This document shows positions 12,038-22,849 of a stretch of DNA of 64,000 bases, piece after piece. The stretch spans positions 930,001 through 994,000 of the forward strand of contig JAPTHN010000074.1 of NCBI GenBank assembly GCA_026936325.1. Reading direction: 5' to 3'. Below the pieces are notes generated by a model, which saw only the letters and a list, made by a program, of their open reading frames with translations, ran no database searches and was not told where the DNA came from. A program made the position numbers and the translations under genes. Every line of letters begins with the position of its first letter. Within the stretch, counting starts at the first letter, position 1. The stretch is from Platynereis dumerilii (taxonomy: Eukaryota > Annelida > Polychaeta > Phyllodocida > Nereididae).

Positions 12038-12532
12038 TCATGGTATAAATTCGTACTTTACAAAGTTTCCAGCAGTACATTCCCATCGGTAAACTTTGAA
12101 ATTCAAAAGATCGATGAAGGAATGGATATTTTTTGTTGAAGCATTTTCGAGGGCGTCTTGATTCAGTCTATTCATACAAATATCTTTCAAATCGTTATAA
12201 GCCAGGCGCATCCACAGCATTTTTACACTGTTCATATTTATTTGCCAGCCTTCCACGCAAGGCAACTGCTTCTTATTCTCGTGACTTTCAACATGAAGGT
12301 TTCCCAACCATACCATACATTGGTTTAAAAATTCCGAGATTTTACTACTTTTGGTAATTGATCTGCCAATTCGTTTACTTTCCTCAAACGACTTGCTGTT
12401 AAAAACATCAATCAGTTCGTTCATATCATCTACAAAATTGGCGGTATTAATCACAACAGAAAGTTTCTCTCTGGTCCAAGATTTAATGGGAGAAAACCTG
12501 TCCAGAGAGTTTAAGCCACATGTTCGTTCCAA
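12038..12532 (-). pseudogene. P-element-like transposase, C-terminal fragment (copy 1)
   Basis: A 164-residue open stretch contains NRLNQDALENASTKNIHSF. This corresponds to the strongly conserved 'LSQDHLE/LNQDALEN' block near the end of P-element and THAP9-like transposases. Upstream of it lies a region shared with the blocks at 13659-14009 and 14782-15048 (SKISEFLNQCMVWLGNLHVE). It has no intact N-terminus and no plausible start of its own, so it is a remnant, though the longest open one of the set. Confidence 0.65.
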
Positions 12533-12884
12533 AACCTTATAGGGAAAGGTGCTTCTTTGTTATCTTGGGTAATAATCCAGATGACCTCATAAGAATCAAT
12601 TTGTTAAACCTCTTCTGTAATATCCCATGACAGACAAATTCCCTTCAACATGAACACTTTGGATTTCAGATTGTTTCGCACATTTTTCAGCGCATGTCTT
12701 TTTCATCAACTGTAAAAAAGGATGGGTTAGGGAAACACCTAATTGGATTAGTTTTGTGGTTTTGAGACACTAACACACACCAAACCTGGACCAGGAAGCC
12801 TCAGTTGCTAAATTTGATTGTGAACCTTTTCAATCAGCACCTCATTGACAGCTGCCCCAAAGGAACAAATATCTGCAAACCTTA

Positions 12885-13119
12885 TGAATAGGGTGTCATG
12901 CGGTGCCTGGGGAGTTTGAATCATGTTGATGGATATCTTTTTTGTGATTATTCAGGCTGGCCCACTTGGCTTCAATAATGTCAGGATCACCGTCCGGTGT
13001 TGAAGCAGCACTCAAGTGTAGGTGGTTCATAATAGATGCCTTCCATGGTTTTATTTCTACAGCCATTTTGCAATTATTGTGTGATTTGACAATGCTGAGT
13101 CACAATTTCATAGTATTAA
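12885..13119. other. Unassigned DNA inside the transposon region
   Basis: Spacer between the copy 1 remnant and the foldback at 13120. No supported feature. Confidence 0.25.
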
Positions 13120-13700
13120 TTATACATTATTATCATTTTACCGAGCATTGTCTGGCCGTTAACGCTCAGTTCGCGGACGTTAATGAGCATTATTATCATT
13201 TTAGAGGGCATTGTCAAATGCCCAGTTCGCGGGCGTTAATTGGTCAATAATGTTTTTTTGGAGGCCATTATGGGGTAATAATCAGTTATGGCCTGAGGGC
13301 AGAAATCATTAACTTAATGTTATTATCATTATTATCATTTTTTTATATCCAGGATAAATTTTACCTTCACTACTGGTTCATCCACCACAGGCGCCGTCTT
13401 CACGATTTTATGTCATTATTGAAGCTAGCACAAATCCGCATACAAGAATCAGAATACCGAGTTTGATAGTTCTGGGTTTTTAAATTGTTCAAAACGGACG
13501 ATTTTTGGGCGATTTAGCCAAGAAAACGACAGAAAACTGAACTCAGAAGTAAACAACATCTTCATGACGTCATTTTGGATGGCGATTAACGCCTGCGAAT
13601 TGAGCGAAATGAGCATTAACCCAAAGACAATGCCCTCTAAAATGATAGTAATGGCCGTTTACGCCTGCGAAAGCGCCGGCTGGTGTGTTTTATATATTGT
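13120..13700. mobile_element. Foldback element nested in the P-like transposon
   Basis: ATTATCATTTTAGAGGGCAT at about 13190 has its reverse complement at about 13633-13653. Both sides also carry CGCGGGCGTTAAT / ATTAACGCCTGCGAA-type words. The sequence interrupts two related transposase fragments, so it most likely inserted after the transposon died. Exact ends are not fixed. Confidence 0.55.
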
Positions 13701-14160
13701 GACGTCATTAGGCATTAATGAAATTCCAAATTCCAGATTGATGAAGGAATGAATATTTTTTGTTGAAGCATTTTCGAGGGCATCTTTATTTAGTCTATTC
13801 ATACAAATAACTTTCAAATCATTACTGGCCAGGTGCGTCCACTGCGTTTTTACACTTTTTATATTTATTTGCCTGCCTTCCGCGTAAGGCAACTGCTTCT
13901 TATTCTCCTGACTTTCAACATGAAGGTTTCTCAACCAAACCAAACATTGGTCTAGAAATTCAGAGATTTTACTTTTGGTAATTGGTCTGCCAATTCGTTT
14001 ACTTTCCACAAACGACTTTCAGTAAAAAAACATCATACAGTGTGTTCATATCATCTATGAAATTGGCGGTATTAATCACAACGGAAAGTTTCTCTCTGGT
14101 CCGAGATTTAATGGGAGAAAACCTGTCCAGAGAGTTTAAGCCAGATATTTGTTCCAAACC
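13659..14160 (-). pseudogene. P-element-like transposase, C-terminal fragment (copy 2)
   Basis: The frame carries NRLNKDALENASTKNIHSFI and SKISEFLDQCLVWLRNLHVE, parallel to copy 1 at 12038-12532 with scattered substitutions. It is open only to about 14009 and then shifts frame. It is a diverged second copy of the same C-terminal block. Confidence 0.6.
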
Positions 14161-14781
14161 CTTGCAATGCAAGGTGCTTCTTTGTTATGTTAAGTAATAA
14201 ACTATATGACCTCAGAGAGTCAATTTGACAAACCTCTTCTGTAGTATCCCATGACAGACAAGTTCCCTTCAACTGAAACACTTTGGATTTTAGATTGTTT
14301 CACACATTTTTCAGAGCATGTCTTCGTCATCAACTGTAAAGAAAGGTTGGGTTATGTCACACATCGATTGTTGGGACCTTGGTCAAAAACCACAGGTTTA
14401 CATGCAGTTTAGTCCTGTGGAATTTATCAATCTAATTGCATCTAAAAGATGGATCTTTAGCTAGGAAGATTTCTGCAGGGAAAAAAACCAAATGTTTGCT
14501 TCCGTTTTTGGATCAATCTACAAATCATGAAAACTGTAGCTAGCGTGGTCAGCCGTACCTTGGCTACGGGATGTGCTGTAGACTTCTAGACCAACAACAA
14601 TATACTAAGACTGGTTAAAATTTAACTGTTTCTTTAAGGAAATTTTGTCTGCCAAAAGAGACCTTCATAACCCAACAGGGTTGCAGGGTAGTAAGTTAAA
14701 AAGTCACTCACTATGCCGAAAGAACGCATGACTTGTCATTTTCAGACATACTGTTACATTTCAGGCAAGCCGCATACTGAC

Positions 14782-15200
14782 TCATAAATAATAATTTTTT
14801 TGGACTTGCCTGGAAGTTCTGGAAGTTGGACCTGTGTTGCTAAGAATTTTATAATGATTTTCTGAAAATAGTTCTTTCAGAAGACTAAGACATTTAGATT
14901 TTAGATTTCGCTTTCCCGCTGTTTTCATCCATCCATCCTTCCGGGCCTTCAACATGAAAGTTTCCCAACCATGCCACACATCGGTCTGAAAATTCCAAGA
15001 TTTTACTACTTTTGGTAATTGGGCTGCCAATTCGTTTACTTTCTTCAAACGACTGGCTGTTAAAAACCATCGAACAGATTGTTTATATCGTCTATGAAAT
15101 TGGCAGTATTAATCGCAACTGAAAGTTTCTCTCCAGTCCTAGAATTAAGCTCGGCAACAGTTTTGATGGCAGCTACCAAAGAATGAGAGAAATCTGTACA
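14782..15200 (-). pseudogene. P-element-like transposase fragment (copy 3)
   Basis: A short open stretch (14782-15048) reads VNELAAQLPKVVKSWNFQTD followed by WHGWETFMLKARKDGW. It is a near-repeat of the block at 16247-16753. It continues upstream in another frame toward a copy of the region at 15100-15250. No full domain is kept. Confidence 0.5.
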
Positions 15201-16246
15201 GCCAGTTTAACCCGCATGTTCGTTCCAAACTAAAAGAAAGATGCTTCTTTGTCATCTTGGGTAATAAACTAGATGACCTCATAGAGTCAATTTGATAAAC
15301 CTCTTCTGTAATATCCCAGTATAGACGGGATGGAAGATTTTAGCATTTCGACAGAAAAAAAAACCAAACGTTTGTTTCCATTTTTTGGTCAATCCGTGAA
15401 TCATGAACACTGTAGCGTGGTCAGCCACACCTGGTACACTGGGCTGTGCCGCAGTCTACTTCTTTCCTTCGGTTAGATCAAAGCAGCCTACAGTGCAGAT
15501 TGTTCACAACTTTTCATCCTTACCCAGTTGATCTTCATAATCCAAAAGGGTTGCAGGGTCGTTAAATAACTCGCCCCACCTCACCTTAGTCTTCTGGACC
15601 AACAACAATATCCTTACACTGGTCATAATGTACCTGGGTAACCGTTTCTTTAAATAAATTCATTCTACTAAAAGAACATAACTTCTCATTTTCAGACATG
15701 CTGTTATTTTTTTGTCTCAAAGATTTTGACATAAAAATTTAAAGCCTGCCTTAAACTGACGAGAATGCAGCATGGTCTGCAAAGTTCTCACGCTGGGAAG
15801 GATAAGGAGTTTTTTCAACAATCTGTAGCATTTTGGACTGGCCGAGTACAGACTCATAAATAATGATTTTTCTTTCGCTGTGTACCAGAATCGATTTTGG
15901 ACTTGCCTGAAAGTTTGGCCGGTGTAGCTAAGAATTTGTAGTGGTTTTCTGAAAATAATTCTCTCAGAAGACTAAGTCACTCAGCTTTCCACTTTTTTTC
16001 TGAAATTTGTCCTGTTTAACTAAATTTTCTAGCTTTTTAATTGTTTGGTTAGCATTCCATAACTTGTTCCCAAGAATTTTAATTCCCATAATTTCATATG
16101 GTCTTTCAAGCTCTCGCTATTCTGAAATTTAGATTCGTTTTGCAGTCATATTCATCACCCAGTACAATGTTCTGAAGATGTTCCGTCGGAATGTGCAGCA
16201 CTGGCAAAGTCTGTTGCAAGTTTTATGCCACTTTGTGCAACATCAT

Positions 16247-17132
16247 TCACACCATTGCTAGCTGTGACGCTAGGAAGGATAAGGAGTTTTTTTTACAATC
16301 TAGCATTTCAGACAAGCCAGATACTGACTCATAAATAATAATTTTTTGGACTTGCCAGGAAGTTGGACCTGTGTTGCCAAGAATTTGTAGTGGTTTTCTG
16401 AAAATAGTTCTTTCAGAAGATTGAGACACTTGGATTTTAGATTTTGTTTTCCGTCTGTGTTTCATCCATCCATCCTTCCGGGCCTTCAACATGAAGGTTT
16501 CCGAACTATACCATACATCGGTCTAAATATTCAAAGATTTTACTACTTTTGGTAATTGGGCTGCCAATTTATTTACTTTCTTCAAACGACTGGCTGTTAA
16601 AACATCGAACAGATTGTTTATTTCATCTGCGAAATTGATGGCATTAATCGCAACTGAAAGTTTCTCTCCAGTCCAAGATTTAAGCTCAGCAACAGTTTTG
16701 ATGGCAGCTGCCATAGAATGAGAAAAATCCTGTACAGCGAGTTTAACCCACATTTTCGTTCCAAACCCTTGTGAGGAAAGAAAGATGCTTCTTTGTCATC
16801 TTGGGTAATCATCCAGATGACCTCAATTTGATAAACTTCTTCTATAATATCCCTTGATAGACGGGTCCCATTTAACTTGAACACTTTGGATTTTAAATTA
16901 TTTTGCGCATTTTTCAACGCATGTCTTTTTCATCAACTGTAAAAAAAGGATGGGCTATAGAAACACCTAATTGTCGCATCACACATTGATTGTTCGGATC
17001 TTGGTCACAAATCACACATACACAGTTTAGTCCAGTGGAATTTATCAATCCAATTGCATCTATAAGGATGGTCTTTTGCTTGGAAGATTTTAGCGTTTCG
17101 GCATAAAAAAGAAAGCAAATGTTTGTTTCCAT
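16247..17132 (-). pseudogene. P-element-like transposase, catalytic-core fragment (copy 4)
   Basis: This block shows the family most clearly. Residues encoded at 16914-17132 include LNCVCVICDQDPNNQ, then LGVSIAHPFFTVDEKD, equivalent to the 'CDQGxNN ... PFFxVNG' region of THAP9 and P transposases in the RNase-H-like core. The next frame (16618-16917) begins KNAQNNLKSKVF, matching the 'K(N/S)xRNNL' motif that follows the core. At least two frame changes break it. A partial repeat of the same region is visible at about 14660-15350. Confidence 0.65.
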
Positions 17133-17401
17133 TTTTGAGTCAATCCATGAATCATGAACACTGTAGCGTGGTCAGCCACACCTGGGACACTGGGCTGTGC
17201 CGTAGTCTACTTCTTTCCTTCTGTTAGATCCTACAGTGCAGATTGTTCACAACTATTCATCCTTACCCAGTTGACCTTCATAATCCAAAAGGGTTGCAGG
17301 GTCGTTGAATAACTCGCCCCACCACGTCATAGTCTTCTGGACCAACAACAACATCCTTACACTGGTGACTGGTCATAATGTGCCTGGGTAATTGTTTCTT
17401 T

Positions 17402-17779
17402 TTACATTTTGTCTACTAGAAGAACAGATAATTTGTCATTTTCAGGCATACTGTTACTTTTTCGTCTCAAAGATTCTGACATAACATTTTTAAAGCCGGC
17501 CTTGAACTGAAGGGAATGCAGCATGGTGTGCGGAGTTCTCACGCTTGGAAGGATGAGGAGTTTTTTCAACAATCTATAGCATTTCGAACTTGCCGAATAC
17601 AGACTCATAAATAAATAAATTTTTGTTTCGCTGTCTGCCAGAACCCTATTTTGGACTTGCCTGAAAGTTTGACTTGTGTCACTAAGAATTTGTACTGGTT
17701 TTCTGAAAATAGTTCTCTCAGAAAACTTTGTCCTAACTAAATTTTCTTGCCGTTTCAGTTTTTGTTTAGCATTCCACAT
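17402..17779 (-). pseudogene. P-element-like transposase, N-terminal/central fragment
   Basis: The 125-residue frame includes a basic coiled-coil-like start (AKQKLKRQENLVR), then SLYSASSKCYRLLKKLLILP with PSVRT, and ends with ENDKLSVLLVDKM. In P-element transposases the order 'SxKaYxfLRkxLxLP...RTLxxW' and then '...L.xDEM' precedes the catalytic core, so order and strand agree with the block at 16618-17132. No THAP zinc finger could be found upstream, so the 5' end of the element is missing or too decayed to see. Confidence 0.6.
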
Positions 17780-18204
17780 CTTGTTCCTGAGAAGTTTTAT
17801 TCCAATGATTTCATATGGCCTTTCAAGCTCTCTCTATTCTCAAATTTGGATTATTCGTTTTGCAGTCGTGTTCATCACCCAGTACAATTTTTTGAAGATA
17901 TTTCGTCGGAATGTGCAGCACCGGCAAAGTCTGTTGCAAGTTGTATGCCACTTTCTGCAACATCATTTACACCGTTTATAGCTGCGACGTGTGCTGCATT
18001 GTAAACTGCGAATCAACCCAAACAAGATCACTCAACTCTGTTGGCAAGCCAATATTTGTCTGGAATTAGGGCTTGCCCCTTCCAGATCCAAAGTGACTTG
18101 GAGGAGAAACCAACTCTCTGTCACATTTCAGATTTGTTGTTCCAAAACATGAGTTTGTTTCCCTCTTGGTTGAATTTCCATTGGCTTCAGATATGATTTC
18201 TATC

Positions 18205-18356
18205 GAGAGCATTGCCGCCATTTTATTTTGTTTTCATTTAAGAGGATCAGTACTGCAGTATAGGCCCAGGCACACATGTATAAATCTGTATGCACTTGCA
18301 GTTACGAAGCCAGGCCTACATCACAAAACCAGGATCACAATGGCGGCAATGCTCTC
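18205..18356. mobile_element. Small element with perfect 18-bp inverted ends
   Basis: GAGAGCATTGCCGCCATT at 18205-18222 has its exact reverse complement at 18339-18356. The 152-bp unit lies just upstream of the P-like transposon. No target duplication is evident. Confidence 0.5.
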
Positions 18357-18532
18357 ACTTCCAGTGCTCTTTCCTTAATGTTGTGATTTTGTATTAACCC
18401 TTGCCATTGTGCAAAGTTCTACAAATAACATTTTCTATCACGGGTAATTATTATTGGTGCATTATGGCCAAATATAATGCACCATACAATAGTTATATTA
18501 AAGTATTTAAAAATTAAAACAATGGAACTTAC

Positions 18533-18710
18533 TGTGATTCAAGCCATTTCTTAGTGATTTCAACAGCAGCGGTAACTTCAATAGTCGCAGGTAAAACTGT
18601 AAATACAAGCCTAACATCTCTTTGCAGGCTTTTGACGTGTCCAATTTCCAGATCTCTTGAAACTTTAACCGGATGTTGTTCTAATTGATTGATAGAAATT
18701 TCGAACTTCC
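18533..18710 (-). CDS. Orphan exon-like ORF, unknown function
   Basis: A 178-nt segment is open through 58 codons. It is framed by a strong acceptor (a T-rich tract ending TTTTTATCAG, exon from 18710) and a consensus donor (ACA|GTAAGT, exon ends 18533). It reads KFEISINQLEQHPVKVSRDL, then EIGHVKSLQRDVRLVFTVLP, then ATIEVTAAVEITKKWLES. I do not recognise the family. The alternating pattern suggests beta strands followed by a helix. It lies on the same strand as, and upstream of, the P-like transposon, so it could belong to an element or to an otherwise unseen host gene. No partner exon was identified. Confidence 0.35.
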
Positions 18711-18799
18711 CTGATAAAAAAGAAATTCAGAGCGATGCTAAAATTTACTACCAAAAACAAAAAAAATTGACATTTTGAAAATAGCAACTCAAGAGAAAT

Positions 18800-19695
18800 T
18801 ACTTATTATAATGATAATGAATGATAATGTTTATTTCTTGATATAGCGCATTACATATTAATAAAAACATCTCAATGCGCTGTACATTCATCTATAAATA
18901 AATATTAAATAATGATAAAAAGTAATGTAGAAGTATCACAGTAAAATCACAGTTGAAGTAATAGATAAAATCATAATAAAAGCATACAATTTTTTAGACA
19001 CCATAGAAATTTTTGAACAAATGTGTTTTAAGTCTTCTTTTAAAAATGTCCCAAGTTATCACATTGTCTGATTGAGTTGGGCAAGGCATTCCACAGAAGT
19101 GGTGCTTTCACTGCAAAAGTGCGATAACCATATGACTTCAATGTTCGTAATGAAGGTCTCTGTAAAGTTAATGCCACGCTGCTTCGTAAGTTTCTGTGAC
19201 GCGAGACATTGATGGTGATAAGTTCTCGAAGGTAAAGTGGTGCAGTAGCAAAATGTATGCATTTAAATACACTACACAAAATTTTAATTCTACACGCACA
19301 ACAATAGGCAGCCAATGTAATTCTTTTAAAATGATGTTTATACTGAGATGATCATATCTACTAATTTTACGAATAAGGCATGCCGCAGAATTTTGGAGAA
19401 CCTGAAATTTTCTAAGTTGTAAACTTGGGACACCAGTTAAAACACAATTGCAATAATCTAGTCGTGAAGTCACAAAAGCATGAACCATTTTTTCAGCAGA
19501 TTTACAATCAAGTAAGTGTCTTATTTTCCCTAATCTCCACAAGGAGTGGGAAGCTGTTTTGCAAATATGACTAATATGGTCTGACATTGTTGCATTAGAA
19601 TCAAATTTGACCCCCAAATTGCGAACCTTAGATGTTTTTTGTACAAGAACTTCACCAATTTGAACTTCATTAACATTTGACAGGGAACTTTTCTT
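18800..19695 (-). mobile_element. LINE fragment (CR1/L2-like), reverse transcriptase C-terminus and 3' end
   Basis: Minus-strand frames at 19168-19690 and 19040-19315 give the typical tail of CR1/L2-type reverse transcriptases. It reads KVRNLGVKFDSNATMSDHIS, then AFVTSRLDYCNCVLTGVPS, then LKELHWLP. After a frame change comes RTFAVKAPLLWNALPNSIR. The DNA ends downstream in AT-rich sequence with ATGATAATG-type repeats near 18810-18835, which may be the 3' tail. It is 5' truncated and carries at least one frameshift. Confidence 0.8.
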
Positions 19696-20010
19696 ATGGA
19701 AAGCACATGTGGAAAAAATTGGGAAAAAAATTAGTAAAGTAAAAGGAATAATGAGCCGTCTTAAACATTTCGTACCATCTAGCACATTATTAATCCTGTA
19801 TAACTCTCTTGTATTTCCTCACTTGATTTATGGCACCTTACTTTGGGGACACAAATCGATGATTATTCAAAAACTGCAGAAAAAAACCAGTAAGGACACT
19901 GGCAAAGGCGAAAAACAACAGCCATACCGAACCAATTATGAAGAAATTTAATATTCTAAAAATTGAAGATGTTTTGAAGCTCCAGGAATATAAATTTTAT
20001 AATTATGCGT
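19690..20010 (+). mobile_element. LINE fragment, reverse transcriptase C-terminus (Jockey-like)
   Basis: The plus-strand frame from 19709 reads MEKIGKKISKVKGIMSRLKH, then LYNSLVFPHLIYGTLLWG. This is the conserved post-catalytic region of Jockey/CR1-group reverse transcriptases. The sequence goes on in another frame with FNILKIEDVLKLQEYKFY, also typical. It abuts the oppositely oriented LINE piece at about 19695. Confidence 0.7.
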
Positions 20011-21043
20011 TTTGGGCACCTAAGTAAATGGTGCCGCCGACAAGACATTTGTGGGCACTGTGGCACAGAAGACCACACACATTCTAAGAAAGAACCCTGC
20101 TTGGCCCCTCCTCACTGTGTGAATTGCAATGAAGCACATCCTTCATGCAGCAGGAACTGCAAGCAAAGGCTACAAGAAAAATAAATTTCTGAGGCTGAAG
20201 GTAAGCCTGACCGTTTCTTTCCCTGAGGCGAGACGCCGTGTTGAGCAGAACTCGGGTACTTCCAGCTATGCTGAAATGGCAGGATACGAAGTCCCAAACA
20301 CCATGCTTCACCAAGAAATAGGCTTCATCTGGAGGGAAACTCCATCAACAAGTCACACAGTCAAAACAACAGATTAGAAGGTGACACTGGAGAGAACAAA
20401 ACTCCTGTGGACACACCCTCTCCACGACGGACCTCCAGCCACCAAGACCAAAGACAATCCAACAGTGCAGACCTTGACAGGGGCAGCACCAGCACCCAAG
20501 AGATTAGTACTAATTCGATGGGAACTGGTGCAGCCAAATCCCCCCCACCACCACCTCCAAGAATCAATGTTTCCGGGAACTCCCGGAAAAGGGCCTCTCC
20601 GAATGAAAATTCGTCGGGGGCCAAGCCATCTTCTTCATCCACTTCTCCCCCTGGGAGAAAGAAATCTTCTTTAGAAACTTCAAAATTGTCCAAATTTTCC
20701 CTTAATAGGGCATTTGGTAAAAAACCCACAAATAATCCATTAAATAAATAAACAATGAATAATATAATACAGTGGATGTCGGGGCTTCTGAGCAAACCTT
20801 GATGAAGTTAACATCTTGGCTTCAGATCTCCATCCTGCTGTCTTCTGTTTGCAGGAGACGTACCTGAAGTCCGCAGACAGTCCCAGACTAAGAAATTATA
20901 TTTTTCATAATTATTATAATGACATAAATCATGATAGAGCCTCTGGTGGCTCTATCATTATATCAAGCAATAAACACATTATCATTATATCTTATTCTTT
21001 GTTGGGTCTTTTTACAATTGTTGTCAATAAGTCATATGAATAG
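20010..21043 (+). mobile_element. LINE fragment, ORF1 C-terminus and ORF2 endonuclease start (Jockey-like)
   Basis: From 20029 the frame reads WCRRQDICGHCG, then CVNCNEAHPSCSRNC, paired zinc knuckles of a LINE ORF1 protein. An ORF1-type tail rich in S, P and K ends at 20751 with a stop. An ATG at 20755 starts NNIIQW, and in a shifted frame at 20816 comes ASDLHPAVFCLQETYLKSAD, the beginning of the apurinic-type endonuclease domain of ORF2 (the QET motif holds the catalytic glutamate). The copy is broken by frameshifts and stops near 21043. Its order relative to 19690-20010 shows that these are pieces of two copies. Confidence 0.75.
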
Positions 21044-22849
21044 ATAATAATTTACATATATATGTCATAAGATTGTATCTTTATATGTTGTGAAACATCA
21101 TTAAAATGCCCCGAGTTTTATTCTGATAAGGGAACAACTTCATCATGGAATTTTATGAGTAGGGGAGACCGGGGCTAGTTGAATCGCGGGGTTAGTTGAA
21201 ACTTGGCCTAAAATCAACTTTATTTTAAATTTTTGGCCAAAATAGTCCTTTTGGTAGATACCTTCTTTATTGGCACATGTTATACCTTTATTCATTCAAA
21301 TTTTCAAAATGCTAATTCTGTAGGCAAGAAAGTTTTTTGGGTGCTCTAGTAACTTGTTTGCTCCATCTTGGAGGGGGGTTATTGTATAGCTACGATTTTA
21401 ATCCAAGTGAACTAACCTTATTTCTAAATAAGCAAAGCCATTCCTAATCCACAACCAGAAGCTTTTTGTTGTGTGACTTAGATAAAACAGAATAATACAA
21501 CAATATCACTTTCCGGATGTTATGGGGTTAGTTGAAAGATGCATGATGGAGTTGGCCGTAACATAGATTTTAAGTTTTCAAATTGTCTTGCAAGTCATTG
21601 TTAGTTGGAGTTATCGCAGTTAAGAACTACATGTACTACAGTGCATGTTTGCATTCCTAAAGGGAAGTATGGAAAAACCAGCTTTTTGGCAAAAAATAGT
21701 CAGAAAATGAAGTAAATTAGGGTATACAATTTCTTTTCGAATGAGAATTGTACTGAAGCTGGTTGTCATCATAGAGATAGCAGTAATGCAAAAGAAACCC
21801 TTTTTATAAGAATTTGTCTGCAAAATTTTTATGGCGCTTCAACTAACCCCGGGGCCGGCGTTAGTTGAAACAAAAATTTTTCTGGAAGTTTTTGTCTGTG
21901 ACACAAATTTCAATAATTATGTACAACATCTCTTGAGCTGATCATTGAGTTAAGAGGCTCTGCCTGTAAAAACCTGCAAAATCAGAAGATGGTGGCCGGG
22001 GACCCGTCAGACTTTGCAAAATGTCATATACCGGGGGTTAGCTTATAGTCTCAGGAGGCTCAAAAGCATAGGTTCAGAAAATTATTGGTATCCATAGCAA
22101 CAGCCCCAATATTGACCAAGGTCAGACCCCTCTTTTTTACAGCTGTTTCAAAAAGTGCAATTTTGCCAATCTTGATTTTATACATTTTTGTTGGCTCTGC
22201 CAAGATTTCTTACCAGTTGGATCAAGGTCTGTCAGTCATTTTTGGTCAATATAGGTCAATAGAATTTTCACAGACTATTACTGGGGTGCAGGCAAGGTAT
22301 TGTGTTCTCACTACAGCGCCCCCTAGTGGCCATGTTTTCTCTATTATCTCATACCTCGAAAAGTCTCAACTTCAAGGCAAATTTATTTCTATATCCAACG
22401 AGACCCAGGTAAGTGGTGCATGTTGGGTTTTACCCCAATAGCTGTATTTCACAAAACTGCCATAAAACTCGTGGGCACTCATTCCATTTTCAGTGGTGCC
22501 CCCTATGTATTTTGTGAAAATTTCAATTTTTTTGAAAATTCCATGTATTTTAGCATGCTATATCTACAGAATGGAAAGAAATGAAATTCTGAAAGTTTTT
22601 GGAGAAAAAGGTCAAAACAGCTGCAGCCCAGGGGCGATGCAAAATATTCCATGGGGTCAAAGGTTATAGAGTGATTAAAGCCCCCTGGTGGCCATTTTTT
22701 CACATTTTTGCAGAATTAATGAAATTTACGCCAAAGACAAATACTTTGATGGAAGGAATGTGCTTTGATTAAGTTGCTTCAACCATGTAAAATTGAAATA
22801 TAATGTCATGCCTAATTATGCAAATTAACAACTGCATCCATATATGGAA

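Larger units (their letters stand above)
12038..18180 (-). mobile_element. P-element-superfamily (THAP9-like) DNA transposon, broken and internally rearranged
   Basis: Several minus-strand frames together cover most of a P-element-type transposase, but in five overlapping, partly repeated blocks rather than one gene. From 5' to 3': an N-terminal/central block at 17402-17779, the RNase-H-like region at 16618-17132, and C-terminal blocks at 16247-16753, 14782-15200, 13659-14160 and 12038-12540. The C-terminal blocks are diverged copies of one another, so the element was duplicated in place or several copies lie in tandem. A foldback element (about 13120-13700) splits the two left-hand copies. 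Family signatures are CDQDPNNQ, HPFFTVDEKD and RLNQDALEN. Stops and frameshifts are frequent, so no full transposase is encoded. No terminal repeats or target duplication could be fixed. Confidence 0.75.

Noticed and set aside
20361-20795. A 144-codon minus-strand frame rich in G, D and E
   Set aside because: It is antisense to the LINE ORF1 tail, whose sense frame explains the composition.
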